Below, piece by piece: positions 50,055-63,189 of a DNA stretch of 64,000 nt. This DNA is from Saccoglossus kowalevskii (lineage: Eukaryota > Hemichordata > Enteropneusta > Harrimaniidae). The notes under the pieces were generated by a model. That model saw only the letters and a program-made list of their open reading frames with translations. It was not told where the DNA came from and made no database searches. Every line of letters starts with the position of its first letter. Position 1 is the first letter of the stretch. The position numbers and the translations under genes are program-made. The stretch is taken from NCBI RefSeq assembly GCF_000003605.2, contig NW_003105607.1, forward strand, positions 70,419-134,418, in the 5' to 3' direction.

Positions 50055-53000
50055 TTACTTTTTTGTTGCTTCCTTGGTTACACCATTTTTTTCGACCGCA
50101 AATGTAGGGTTGTCGAGCCCTTCTGGTGTACTCTGAAAAAGAAGTAAGCAGAACATATATGTTTAGATATGTTTACGATTGGTGTAAATGAGTTCTTCGA
50201 AAGTTCTGTTTGCTGATACAAATATATAATGCCTATTTAAAAAAACGAACTTCTGATCAGCAGGCACTCCATTAAGAACAGACAAGCAATGTGAATTATG
50301 AGCATGCTATGTGTTATTTACTTTGTGAAAAAAAAAATCTGTTTTTAACCAATGGCATTGAAAATGCATTTTCAGTGCATTCTGTTTGCTTTGTTTGAGA
50401 GTCAAACTGCTCATCATCTTTTGATTGTAGTCAATAGTTCAAAATATGTATTTAAAAATAACGGGATCGTGTGAGTTGAACAGCGTGTAAAACAGGATAC
50501 TGACACTGACATGTTTACAAACAACTTACCACGGTCGTTGGCAAATATCATCACCATTACGAGTTCGACATCATTATCATATTATTGTCGATTTAATTAT
50601 GATTGTTTAACGTATATTAATAGCATGGACATCAAACAGATTAAGTGATTTATTGTTTTCCATGTGAATCTTAATCTTAATACTTGCCGTTATACTTGCC
50701 ATTCCTATTTGAACATCACATCCCTCATCCTGATGTCGGCGTTTAAGGAGGAACAAAGTAAAACAAAACATGATGAATGACACACCACTTAGGGCACAAC
50801 TTGCTCCAAGGAATACCACCCGGAAGAGGTAATTGTCATATTGTGCGCATGCACCACGTTCACCTCCTTCCTCGCGCCACAGTATACACGTAGAGTCCAT
50901 GAGTTTTCCAGCTACAATGCTGTACGGAATCAACACTAATAATAAGACATATATATATATTAGTGATATTCAGTATGAATAAACAATGAAGCAAAGCTGG
51001 GCACACACGGAGGTATGAATACTTACAAAGGTTACGAATTGTGCTCTTCATTCCAAGAGAATATGACTTCTTGTTTTCGTCAACACACCTGAAATATAAT
51101 ACGGTGAAATATCACTTGAGTGACGTTATGTGATAATTAAAGATGTTCGCCTACACGTTTTACACGTCTGTGTACACGTAACGTCACGCTTTACAGCAGT
51201 GACGTTATCGAGCCTGAGAAACATTTTCGCGTGCGCTAAAGTGCGCACAGCTGATTCTACCTAACGTGTGCATTTATTTACCTTTCGGGACTGTCACTAA
51301 TATCTTCGGTGATTTGTTCGTGTAGGATTTAACTCTTACATACTCGGATAATATTTTATTCGTAATTTTATACAAAACTGATCCAACAAACTTACGACTA
51401 CATAGAATTTGTTTTTATATGAATTTCGACGATTCGTTTTTTTATAAATCTACGGTACCATCGGCATTTCAGTGGGCACCTTGCCACATCAAAGTAGATC
51501 AACACAAGCAGTCCTGTATTTTGTAGAGAGGGCTAAAATGTGACCGGGAAATGAGACTTCTTTTTGTTAGTTTGCTGGTACACAACAGCAAAATGTAACT
51601 TTCATCTTTGTAATACTCCTGTCACTGAATGTATTTTTGCTTCGATTAGCTACCATTAGCAGACTATCAAAGTCATCGTAAGTATTGCAATCAGCACTGC
51701 CATTTATCTACTAATAATGCCAGTGTGAACAATTCAAACTCATTATTTTTATAAACTGCGCCATCCAATTACACTTAACGCAACGTTAACGCCTAGCCGA
51801 ATAATGTATCACCACGAACGTCTATGTCACCGTGAACGCGGACTCTACCTGTACACGTAAAACGTGTATATTATTTCATCTACGAGCCTCTATGATTTAT
51901 TATGTTACCTCAGACAACTCAAAAAACAAATGATATCGATTGATCAACTTAGATATATTTTTTCCATCAATTTTATGTTCATTTGACAAAGCGTCTAAGC
52001 GCGTTTGTGGACGCCGTTGTTTTTGCAAAATTTAAAAATTTGTGATGTTTTTGTGATTTCGTTATGCAATTGACTGTTGTAATTTGCTCAATATTCATAA
52101 CCATGATAACAAATATGCTGCTTCCCTGTTTTTCTCGTACAGTTTTGACAATATGTTTAACGTGTTTTACATACTGTGTATTTCTTCAGTATGCAAGCTA
52201 TACGACAAGATACGACGCGTTAAATGTTACGGTCCTGAATGTAAATAGGAGTAAGGGTCGTGAATCCTACTGTCAACTGAACTCGGCAAAACTAATAATA
52301 TCCGTGATAAAGAACATTGATACTCTTGGGTATCTTTAGCTCAAACAAGATTCATGGGGAAATGTTACTTTCAGAATTACACAAAAAACGTTTCAGAATT
52401 GTATTTAAAATGGATTTTGTATAGTATAATAACGATTAACCTCCACTACAATCGGATATACCTAGTTTTTTTAATTAATTTTCTAGATTTGACATATGAA
52501 TGCAAGATTCTCAACATTATGTAACACTATTGATTATCTAGTTGTACAATGAATGGATGAATGGATGAAGAATGTAATGTATTACTTAGCTTTGGGTTTC
52601 TCTCACAATAGTAACTATTAATAACAATTTCTTTACTTACCTTAAAGTAACCATAGTAACTGGAAGACTAATTGTAGCATTAGCTATTGCGAATACTGCC
52701 ATGAAAAACATGAATCCCGCAACATAGTTACATATTGGTTCGATACACAGCTCATCTGAAGCAAATGTGCTTTCCAAGTTAATGTCGTCAATACATGCAC
52801 ACATGGTGTAATTCTGATAAATCCAAGGATATGAAAAGGAAAAATAGCAATATAAGTACATGTAAATTGCGAACATATAAACACGCAGCACACGAGTCTT
52901 GAACTCACAAGTAAAATTGCATGTTTTAACAAATACCATAAAATTGCTAAACTAAAAACAAACATCATTTCCGTATCTTGATTGTGTATATGTTTCATTA

Positions 53001-56000
53001 TAATCATGCATTTAATTATATTTGTTGGTCTATGTTTACCTAAGATCAAGTAGGGGCTTTCTAGGTATTTATTACAAAGGGTCACAGTCATCGCTAAGCA
53101 CGCATTTAAACGTCTCGTATACGTCACATGGAACCTGTATTAATCACGAGGCGTGAGAACTACAGCCTATCAACCAACCTTAGGACCAATACTTTCTGAA
53201 CATCCTGCATAACACGGCGAGTAATAATTTAGACCATTTGAACCACAAACAGGTTGGTAATGATCTAATTTGCAGCTACAGTCTGTATTACATTCTGTGA
53301 TTAGACTGCTATCCCTGTAACATACAAATGACTGTCTTGTTATAATTAAAATCATATTGCGAGCATTTGAATATGCAGCAAACGCGTTTCGAACTGCCCA
53401 CTATGGTGAAATGCTTCACCACTGTAAGAGGTCGCGTACCGCAATACACTGCAATAACCGGCATTAAATACGGTTTGAAATAGCGTGTGAGGAGCGCGGA
53501 TACAGTGACAAAATAAACACGTGCACATCACAAACAATCACAAACATGAAACAATGTTCAACACAATTTCATCATGAATGATTTAATATGGAAGCAATAA
53601 TAACAATGAGTTCTATAACTACAGAAAACCTAGTAAAATACATTATACGTTTTAAAACATCAAGAAAAAATAATTAATGCACAGAATTTCTCTATTCAAA
53701 TTCTCTAGATTGATCATAAAATGAAAAGCTCATTAATAACAACTAATGTATATTGTTTTTTGTTGTGGCATTCCTTGATTGCAAAATACGTGTGCGTGAC
53801 TACTTTGAAGTTGGTCATTAAGCGAGTCTCAACGACAATAGTCCTCGATACTATATTCAAACACTTCTCAAAAAATAAAATAATTCAATTACATTGTGTT
53901 TCACTATTTGGAGATAATGAAGTCACATTGATCATCACTAACCGGCTTCTTTCCAAATAAGGGCCTTCACACGGAAACACCATGGCTAGACCATTAGACA
54001 CAACGATGACACCAACTAATATTATGCAACATTTCATCAACCCAATCAGCTTTAATTTTAGTCGCTTGATAATGTATCCACAAACAAGGCAAGCCGGAAA
54101 GTTTGGAAACAGCCAAAGAAAACCTATAAGTAATAACGTCAAATAATAATTTGCAATATTATATAATAAAAGTGTTATTTTTTTTAAAAACATTGGTTAC
54201 GCAGCAGAAGACAATCAGGCACTCCAACTGAAGCTGCTAACGTTAGGTGCAATATCGTGAAACATATGTTATGTACGTTCTTTATTACATTTGCGATTAT
54301 AAAAAAACAAGCTTTAGTGCATACTTATTGGTTCATGGTCTATTCTAAATAGGAAATCAATATTTCCTATAAAAAGTGAATATTTGAAAGTTTCCACTGA
54401 AATGAATGTCATACATACCTATGATTAAGTTCCCAGTACTAAATGTGAAACCCAGATCTTTTTGGAAGTACTTTGGCAAGAATATTACGAAGCCTACTGG
54501 ATTGTTGATAGCATAGGCAAGCACAGTCAATATAAAAATTGGATTTTTCAACATGTTCCATGCATTGACCAGTATTTCTAAAACACAAAATAGACATTCC
54601 AAAGTTATTATGACCATAATTAGGACCATAACACGTTACAATATGACAATTTACTAATATATATATTAGACAGACATTGTATCGTGATGTGCGTATATAA
54701 ATATAAATCCATTTGCATATTTTTTTCCAGAAGAGCGCCGTCTAAGTGCTATGTTTAATTTCCTCATGTTCAAATCTGCCATGTTTAAAGGCGTGGTTTT
54801 ATAATAAGGATTAACTAGAAATAACATACAAATCCACTATTCATATAATATGTCTAACAGGGGAAAGTACAAGTCAATGGACAAGAAACGCTGTACAAGA
54901 AGACACAAACAACACAACACAACACAAGCACAGACAAGTCAATAAAAGAATGACTTATGGACAACAAGACATACGGCCATGAAGTGATGTCAGGTGTTTC
55001 GAAAAGAATGAGCACATCCTGCTTCACATGTGGCACTCGACATATATCAGTCTAAGTCGTAGTCAGGAAGTGGTCTTCATCCTACATTGGACAAATGACA
55101 TATGTTTACCAATAGAATTATATTTTCTCACAAGCGCCTGATACCTGCAAAAAATGCTCTCTAGAGGAGACTTGTGTAATTGCTTGAAATAGAGAAGTCT
55201 AGTGCGCTTCATAAATTCAGTATATGGTCTGTACGCTCTAGCATAGCGAACAAGTTGTGAAATGTATACACCATAGGCTAGAGCACGTGCAATGTTACTG
55301 AGAACGTGTGGAAAATTAACGATGGCGGAATCGAAATAATCTCTTTTGTCATACAGTCTATTAGAGATTTGACTTTTGGAGTCAAATAAACTAAATAGTA
55401 ATAAATTGTCAATGTTCATTTTACAAATTTTATATTTATCTTATCATATCTTCTTTGGTATTGGTGAATTTTGAAAGTTCATATGACCGCGTTCTGAAAC
55501 CGATAAATCTTACGCTCTCGACGACAATGTTTCTGCTTCAAGAAAATTGTTACCTTTCCCGTGGAGTAAAACGTTCATTCCGCTATATGAAACAACGTCG
55601 GAGTTCTTGGTATATCTGCTTTCCGACTCGGGGATCTCCCTTCGCCCTCCTGGCATTTCTCTTGGGAAGAAACAGAACAGAATGGACAGCAACAACAGGG
55701 CGATAGCTCCGCCAATTCCACCTAGCCACCATGCTCCAACCCAACGTGGATCTTTATCAGTCAGACCAATTGTGTTCATATCTACACGGTAAAAATCTAC
55801 GTATATGCTGAGACAAGCAGAGCTGATGACTCCAAATCCAAGAGGTAGGCCTATGCCCCATGACGCTTCGATTATGCCTGTGTGACGTATATGTAAATAA
55901 ATAAGTAACTATGAATATTAAAAAAAATAGTCAAATTTCTGAATTTTATTAACTCATTTTGTTTTACTTAAAATGTAGATACTTTCAAATATAGATTAAA

Positions 56001-59000
56001 ACATTGATGCAATAAGTATGCTGAAAGAAAGAGATTATTCTCGCAATGATCTTAATCTTTAAATGCGTGGCTTGCAGACATATTACTTGCATTATGATAA
56101 ATGATACAGTTCTAACTACAAGCATTAACTACCTTACATAAGCGACCCTGCACATAGATACACATTTTAATTATAATGTGAAAATCATTGAGACAACCTA
56201 CCTATATAAAATGCCGATTTTTTGCCTGAAAAGTCGTCAACATAAGAATAACCCAGGGTACTGTAGAACGTCCCTCCAATTCCAGAAATCATACGTCCCA
56301 AGAAATACAGATTATATGCCACACGACCTTCTTGTGACTGTTCAATTTCATCTTCGTTTAACTCTTGACTTTCACTTACAGCAGTTGAACACAAGCCAAA
56401 CTCACTTACACCGCCAGTATTGTTGCTGGCTTGGTCATATTCGTATGGTTCGGACAAGAACTGAAGTAGTACACACAATATAATACCAAGGCATGAAAGC
56501 AATGTTCCCACTGCCACCCATCGAGGTCTGTGATGGTTTGGCCCGCCCAGAAAATGGGCAACAAATGGAATGCAAACCAATGAACTCACTTGACTTGCAA
56601 TTACCAAAGTTCCTATTTGCTGAGAAGTGAAACTGTAAATAAATTTGAGAATAGTTGCAGCAAATATTTGTCTTTGCGTGTGCAGATTTCAGTCATGAAT
56701 TGTAAAATCAAATTGCCATACATTATGCCACTTTCCTGGTAGCTCAGTGTAGTAAAGCAGAGTATGTGATAACAGTATGTAACTAGACAATTATTGTAAA
56801 ATCACAGTAGCTGCGGACAGAAAGTAAAACAAGTGAATAAAGCCAAACAAACAGAAGGGTAGAAACAGGAGCATAGCATTTAAAATGAAATTATAATCCA
56901 TCAGAAACACGAAACTATAAAAAGTCATTTAAGTCGAAGTAAACTAGTCGAATACGCGCCGTACGTAAAAGCAAATTTCGAGTAGAATTGAAATATGTAT
57001 GTATTTCACTGCCTATTTTCAAAACAAAAATGAGTTTTGAATCAATATTAATAGACCTTGGAAATAGTTATGTATTTCACTTTCTGTTTGCAAAACAACT
57101 ATGCGTTTTGAATCAATATTATTAGACTTTTGAAATTGTTGTGTAGTTCACTTTCTATTTCGAAAACCAAAATGATTTTTTTCAATCAATATCATTAGAA
57201 CTTTGATATATTTATTTCTAGACGTAATAAGACGCCGAGATCTTGTAGAGTCACGACAATTATATTCCGTCATCGCATCTTCTGTTTTCCTCTTATACAT
57301 ACTTATATACATGGTATATTTCTCTTCTTGTCGAGATGGAACCAACACCATACACATAATTCTGATTGATAAGATGTTGACAATTTACTTAATGTCTTTA
57401 CCTATACCGTCGTTCAAGCGTTGGGAGGACAGACGCCATATAAGCAAACATAGCGCATTCAACAACGATCAATGTAAAGAGTAGAGCTACATATGATCTA
57501 ATCTTGTGAAACCATCTAAAGCTCTTCTTCGATACGTCTCCGGTACTAACATCACAATTATCGTGGTGTTTTCTGTTTTCTGAAAATAAAGTATACTGCC
57601 CGTTGATAATGTTAGTTTGTGGTTTGTGCCGTGTGATTCATTGGACTCGTTCTAGACCTACTCTAAACAAGCTGATAGTCTGGTTGGTGATCCGCTCTGC
57701 TCAAAAAACAAGCAAAATGTTTTAGACTGTTGCCATGGTACTAGTAGGATAAGAACGTGAAGCTAACGTCGGTTTATAGCTAAAACAGAGCCCGTATACG
57801 AAGTTCGCAAAAACATTCAGTCTTCAGAAGTCACTTTACTAGGACGTATTCTGTTCTGTTGCTGAAAGTATTCGAAAACAAGTTTTTCGCCTGTTGCCAT
57901 AGCAGCGGTGGGACATGATTTTTGTTCAATTAGTGACGGTATGATTTGCCTGTCAAGTATGAACAAAATCAGCCAAGACAAAAAAACACAGACAATTTGT
58001 AAAGCCGTTGCTGGTGAAAAGTTACCCCAACTCTGAGGGTAAATTTCTCTGTTATGAAAATAGACATAGAAAAACATCAATCCAAACAACATAATGATCT
58101 CTAAAGATAAGTTCCACAAATGGAGGAGAATGCAATTTACAGTTTTTTATATCACTTTTCATTCTCTGGATATTCAACGTTATATCAGTATTATGTAATC
58201 AGCCATCTTGATTCTTAAGCAAAGGATTATGGGTAAAGTTGACATCATAGAATCTGTTGTCAGAAATTGAGGAAATTATATTCCTTTGCTTGAAATCAAG
58301 ATGGCTGACTACATAATACTGATGAAAAGTTGAATATCCAGAGAATGTTATAAAAAATGTAAATTGCATTCTCCTACATTTGTGAAGCTTTTTATTTAGA
58401 GGTCATTATGTTGTTTGGATTGATGTGTCCTTTAAATTTATGCCCACACTCAAGCTGAGTAGAATGAGCTACGTCCGTGCTTTTTAGTCGAGGAAATTTA
58501 GGGTGAGATGCATTTGGCGCGAAGGTATTAAAAAAATCAGTATTTTGGCTGCTGCAATGGAAACGGTGGGCCAGAATTTGTTTGCAGATTCTACAACCTA
58601 ACTAGAGTGAAGGTGTGACTTGCCTGCCTAGTTTGAAATAAATCGGCCCAGCCAAAATAATCACAGAAGAGTCAAAAGTCATTCCTGGTGAACAGTTACC
58701 CCAACTTTGGCGTCAAATATCTCGGTAAAGAATAAAGATATCAAAATTCAAATAGTAACTTTGTGCCTACACTCAAGCTGAGTAGAATGAGCTATGTGTG
58801 AGGTGTTTTTTCTATGGCAACGGTTAGCTAAAATTAGTTTGAGCGAAATAGGCCAAGCCAAAAAAATCACAGAAGAATTAATACGTGAAAACACTGGAAA
58901 TGACACACATACAAGCTTTTTATGTTTTTTGAGCGGAGCGGATTGCCAACCAGCCTACCGACTTTTTGTAAGTGGTTACCATGTTTTCATCATTTTGCTG

Positions 59001-59959
59001 TTAGTGGGGTTAAGCAAAGTGTACAAAAAGGAGGCGTTAAATAGGGCCCCATCTCGTTCTCGTATACGTACAAAATATTTAGCACGATAGCATCCACATC
59101 TAAAGTTTATAACGTGGATGTAATTTATGTACTTTATAACCATGCTATATAATTTATGGGTAAATCCTAAGCACCTGGTTGTGTCTGTAAATGAATAAAA
59201 ATGCACACTAGCTGCAAGGTGATGAGGGCGAAGACTTCTATCGGTGATTATATTCCTCAAAAATTGACAGCATTTTGTAGCACCACTATAATTTGTTTTT
59301 CACCAGACTGTGAGGTAAAAATTACATTCTGGTAACACATTGCAAAACATACTTTTGATTTTAATGGCGACCAAAATGATAAGCCAGTAAAAAGTTGTAG
59401 AAAAACCAATGTTCAATGAAACAAATCATAGAGAATTGTCTTTATTATATACGTAGATACGTTATCGCCCTTTTTTTTGTAAAAATGCTATTTTCGACTT
59501 CTCCTTAAAAACTACTAGCCCGATTGCTTTCAAATTGATACTTAGTATGTAGGGTTCATGGGTTGATGATATTTAAAACACGGTATCAATTGTAATTGAC
59601 ATGGCAAACCCAAGATAAACTACCATGCATGGTTGTGATTTGGCAAGGACATTGGGAGACCACTAATAACCAAGGCAAATAGTTAATATCGCATCGTACA
59701 GAACAATATCAACCTTGTTTTGAGGAAGACATTCTACAATGACAGCGGAGTCATTTTGACCATTAGGTGGCTTGTTGCCGTAAACCAAAGTACTAGAATC
59801 GTAGTTCCATTGCTCATTTAATAAAGCAATGAGAATTACTTAGTTTATGTGTTTGTGCTACCATGCTTATACCTTATCCCCTCAACTAGATATGTGTGAT
59901 ATATGGGGAGAAAAGTAAAACAGAGTCAAAAACTTACCTTCGCAGTGGGCTTTATCCAT
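50055..59959 (-). CDS. SLCO-like: SLCO/OATP organic anion transporter, copy 3 (11 coding exons)
   Basis: Coding exons on the minus strand: 59959-59938, 57579-57402, 56632-56202, 55877-55554, 54577-54419, 54123-53943, 53314-53179, 52813-52641, 51088-51027, 50935-50688 and 50132-50055. Exons 1-10 have the same lengths as copy 1. The total of 1992 bases gives 663 residues in one frame. It starts MDKAHCE, carries DPRWVGAWW before TM6, and has the Kazal-like loop unchanged from copy 1. It ends [13 protein letters not shown], the likely ancestral C-terminus. Exon 10 differs from copy 1 at about nine of 82 residues. Intron 10 begins with GCAAGT, not GTAAGT, a minor but accepted GC-AG type. The gene looks functional and probably encodes a plasma-membrane organic anion carrier. 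Confidence 0.92.
51140..51895. mobile_element. CG-rich palindromic element in SLCO intron 8 (block C)
   Basis: Counterpart of 19905-20535, with CCTACACGTTTTACACGT on the left and GTACACGTAAAACGTG on the right. It is somewhat longer because extra sequence lies in the middle (about 51310-51510). Its presence in both blocks dates insertion before the duplication. Confidence 0.35.
56985..57225. repeat. ~70-bp minisatellite in SLCO copy 3 intron 2
   Basis: Units beginning ATGAGTTTTGAATCAATA or close variants start at 57030, 57101 and 57172, spaced 71 bases, with a partial unit before them. Counterpart of 25978-26220. Confidence 0.8.
57780..58930. repeat. Repeat cluster inside copy 3 intron 1
   Basis: Direct repeats of about 200 bases at roughly 57840-58060 and 58540-58740, and a shorter third at 58810-58880, share AGTTACCCCAACT, GGCCCAGCC/AGCCAAGAC and AATCACAGAAGA. 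A foldback sequence lies between them. Block A has unrelated sequence here. A long open frame on the minus strand (57817-58119) is read through this repeat and is not a gene. Confidence 0.65.
58075..58427. repeat. Foldback (hairpin) element
   Basis: Two inverted arms of about 150 bases (58075-58226 and 58282-58427) surround a 55-base loop. Matching ends include ACATCAATCCAAACAACATA against its inverted partner TATGTTGTTTGGATTGATGT, and AGCAAAGGA against TCCTTTGCT at the loop. The arms are long and well conserved, suggesting a fairly recent foldback MITE or an inverted duplication. No transposase is present. Confidence 0.85.
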
Positions 59960-62650
59960 GATGGAGTAATACGTGTGTACTCTGTAAGGCTTGGGAGGTT
60001 GCTCGCTATGACTTGCAGGATGCAAAATGAACGTGATTTCATACTGTGACCTCCCTTGTCAGCACTTTATACTTACATGTTTATGTCAACTGACTGCCAA
60101 TTAAATGTCACTACTCCATGTATGTACGTTTCATATTAACAAAACATATTGACAGGTGTATTCAGCGTCACGTAATGGTGACTTGTAATAAATTTCATTC
60201 TTCAAACACGTTTTAACGCCAAACAAATGTTTTTGTCGTGAAGTCCTAATCATGACGACATAAATGATTTTTTAAAGAAATTTGTAAAAAGAAATTTAAC
60301 ATTAACTTCGCAGAATGCGTTGTGATTTGTAACGTCATTTAAAATTTATAAAGCGATTATAAATATTCACACCGTCATGAAAACACTAAATATTGTTTAC
60401 AATCGATAAACTCCACGGGTTATAAACTGATTTTTATATGTTTGATTAAGGGGGCGTAACACTAACGCTACTTAAAGATAGTCATACTTTTTCTTTTCGA
60501 TCAACAGCTTGATAAGAGTCATGTAATAAAATATGCAGTAATGCACTATACGCTGGGGCTTCAGTTCGATGCAACTTTGCCAGTAAAACACGTTGCGCAG
60601 ATGTGGATATGACAACAATCGGATGTTCAACGTACTGTTATTCTTCATTCGGTAAAATACTGCCGGCGCAAGCCAGCCGTTGACAAATTAGAGCACAGAG
60701 ATTGAGCGGGTCCTTTGTTCTTGACAACTGACTTGACTGACTGTCTATTCATTGACAGTGAGTCGATCAGTCACAATAACCGCATTGGTTAGTTGGCATA
60801 CTAATCCACAATACTATGCTAGATTATGTTAAATATATTGAATTGCCATATCAGAGAAGTACTAATAGTAAATTGAAATGAAATATATCTAATGATAAAC
60901 ACGTACATATTGTTCAGTGGTATATATCACACTGGATGTAATCTAGTTTAGTGTATACAATGACTTCAAAACACACATTAACATAAAATGCTATTGTTGC
61001 ATATTTTAGTACAATAGTCGGCGTGACTATTTTTCTTGAAGACACGTCACGTTGCAAGTTTTAATGCACTACAGGACATCTTACAAATTGCATGGACGCA
61101 CATGCAGGGGTCAATGACATTTTGCAGTATAACCTTATACTTGTGACTAAAGTGATAAATTACTCTGTTCAACCTTTGACCTATCACGTGAACCAACTCA
61201 TAAAGAAATAAACGTTGAACTAAATTCTTAATAAGGTCAAATTAGAAGCTGTTTTTACTCTGAATTACTTAAAAAAGTTGATGGTCATTAGCCGATTTGA
61301 ATTTCCAATGGGGAATAATTCCGAACCATCCGCCCCTGTCACCCCAAAAGTTATCCACAGTTCACATGTGTTACTTATCTCGACTCAATCACAACTTTAA
61401 TTTCCACTGATAACAAATATGAACTCAAATCACGTACCGGTACTCAATGTAGCCATATCAGTCGCCATCAGGACATTCATAAATAACGCGGTTGTGAGAT
61501 GAGGGAACCTAAATCGGGTAACTATGTTAAGTGCGAACGGAGTAAGTGCCATGTTCTTGATAGATGACTTGCGTGTTGGGAATTTGTTTAAAGTGAGGAA
61601 GACTTGCGCACCGCCGAATTTTTTCTATCATTCGAGACCATCGAACTTCAGTGGCAAAACAAGTCGAAACGGCTGGTGCCAGAAACGGATGCAGTGGATA
61701 AAAAAGAAGTTCTTTTGTGCCTAACCATGCCCTAAGCACTCTTCTAAGCATCGCCATCTTCTCCGTTGAACCAATCGAGTGGTTGCTTCTGCAATGTCCG
61801 CCAGCGACCAGCATTATTGTGCATTGGTAGGCAACCATATAATGCGTAAATCATTACATAGTTTTGAGGCCAAATTAAAATCGATGTTTGCCGAATTAAA
61901 ATCCCCGAGTATTAACCCTACCACTAAAAATATCAGAATGACGTCATTGGGCGAGCTACCATGTCACATGTACAATAATGGTGATTTCAGGAGGGCATGC
62001 ATGAATGTTGCACGGTTCAGGGTTGTGTATTAATTTCCGTTGCCCGTAGGTATATATCAGCGGAGTTATTTTGATGTGTCCAGTGATGTATATAAAACAA
62101 TATAATAGTACTTTTCATAACTTCAAACAATATACAAATATATCTAATGATAACCTGAAACATCAAATCCGGCAGACTTATGTATACGAATTTATTTTAG
62201 TTTTGTTTTTAATGAAAAGTATAACAAATTTCAAATTAACGGTCAGTTCAAACAGTAAACTAATTTAACAGTAATAAAAGATGTAGTGTGTTTTGAATCA
62301 TATTGAGGGGTATAAAGTAATCGTCAAATAATATGATGAACAAGTTGTTAGTTATACGAAGCACAAATATCATTGGCTGTTTAAAATTATTCATCTAATC
62401 TCATCATGAATATCTACATATTCCTGTACTTGAAATTCAACTTCACTACGGCGATATATTCCCTACTACATCGGTCATTTGCGATATAGTGCACCAGTAG
62501 ATTTCAGGATTTAGTTAATGTAAGGTCAGTTTATTTAGACCAATGAGAGCACTGACACCTTCCCGACGTTTGACGTGTCTCTTAGTTCTTGGGTTACTCG
62601 AACAAATTCCTTGCACGGAGTAGCGTTCTCATAATTGTCCAACCGAAAAG
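59960..62650. other. 5' flank of SLCO copy 3
   Basis: Non-coding sequence matching 29074-31500. It includes the unoccupied site of the block A hAT-type MITE at 61820-61827. Open frames in 61524-62033 lie in sequence shared with block A but are not preserved as frames there, so they are not called as genes. Confidence 0.5.
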
Positions 62651-62984
62651 AATACAACAAAACTGTGAGTACAGGTGTGATAGTTACACAGGGTGTCTTT
62701 GTTTAAGTGGCCATACTTGGACGAGCAACAGGAGCACGTATCACTCATGGCGTCTTATTAGCCGTTTTAGTTTGTCATACCAAAATCATGACGACATATA
62801 CAATATTAATATGTGCCTATAAATCTATTTATAGTGATCTATAAATTGTTGTGAAATTTCTGAAATAATCCTTCCTTTAATTGTGTAAATATTGATATTT
62901 TTTCATACTGATACTACATTTTTTTCAAAACCGAGTAAATTTTTCATAATCAAAGTTTAATGGCAACATCCTGTTATCAGCGTA

Positions 62985-63075
62985 TTGTGAACAACAGCAA
63001 CATAAAATAAAACCATATACTCTAAAACTAAAATCATCTGAAGATCAGTTTTAATGGTAGCAAACTGATTTGCTT
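62985..63075. repeat. Piece of the NAT 5' flank
   Basis: This matches about 3195-3285, upstream of the NAT acceptor, in the same orientation; the shared core TCTGAAGATCAGTTTTAATG continues as GTAGCAAACTG. The NAT coding exon does not follow; the sequence instead changes to an inverted SLCO fragment. Confidence 0.75.
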
Positions 63076-63189
63076 TTAGCATAATCGGTTGATGAAGCCA
63101 CATAAATATTGTACATCGGTGAACTCCATACAATATATGTGCATCTAACTTTCAGGGATTATGTAGTCATACTCAAATAATCGGCAAAT

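Larger units (their letters stand above)
45690..62650. repeat. Segmental duplication block C
   Basis: Duplicate of 15580-31500 in the same orientation. Order of shared pieces is kept from the left flank through all 11 SLCO exons to the upstream flank (for example 61000-61200 with 30110-30300, and 62040-62160 with 30900-31020). Extra material unique to C is at about 47093-49830 and 57780-58930. The A-specific elements at 17120-18028 and 30516-30674 are absent. Confidence 0.9.

Noticed and set aside
57817-58119. 100-codon hydrophobic open frame on the minus strand near SLCO copy 3
   Set aside because: It reads antisense through a direct repeat that recurs at 58540-58740, where the frame is not kept, and it extends into the foldback arm.
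61524-62033. Several open frames upstream of SLCO copy 3
   Set aside because: The matching block A sequence does not keep them open, and no splice or start context supports them.
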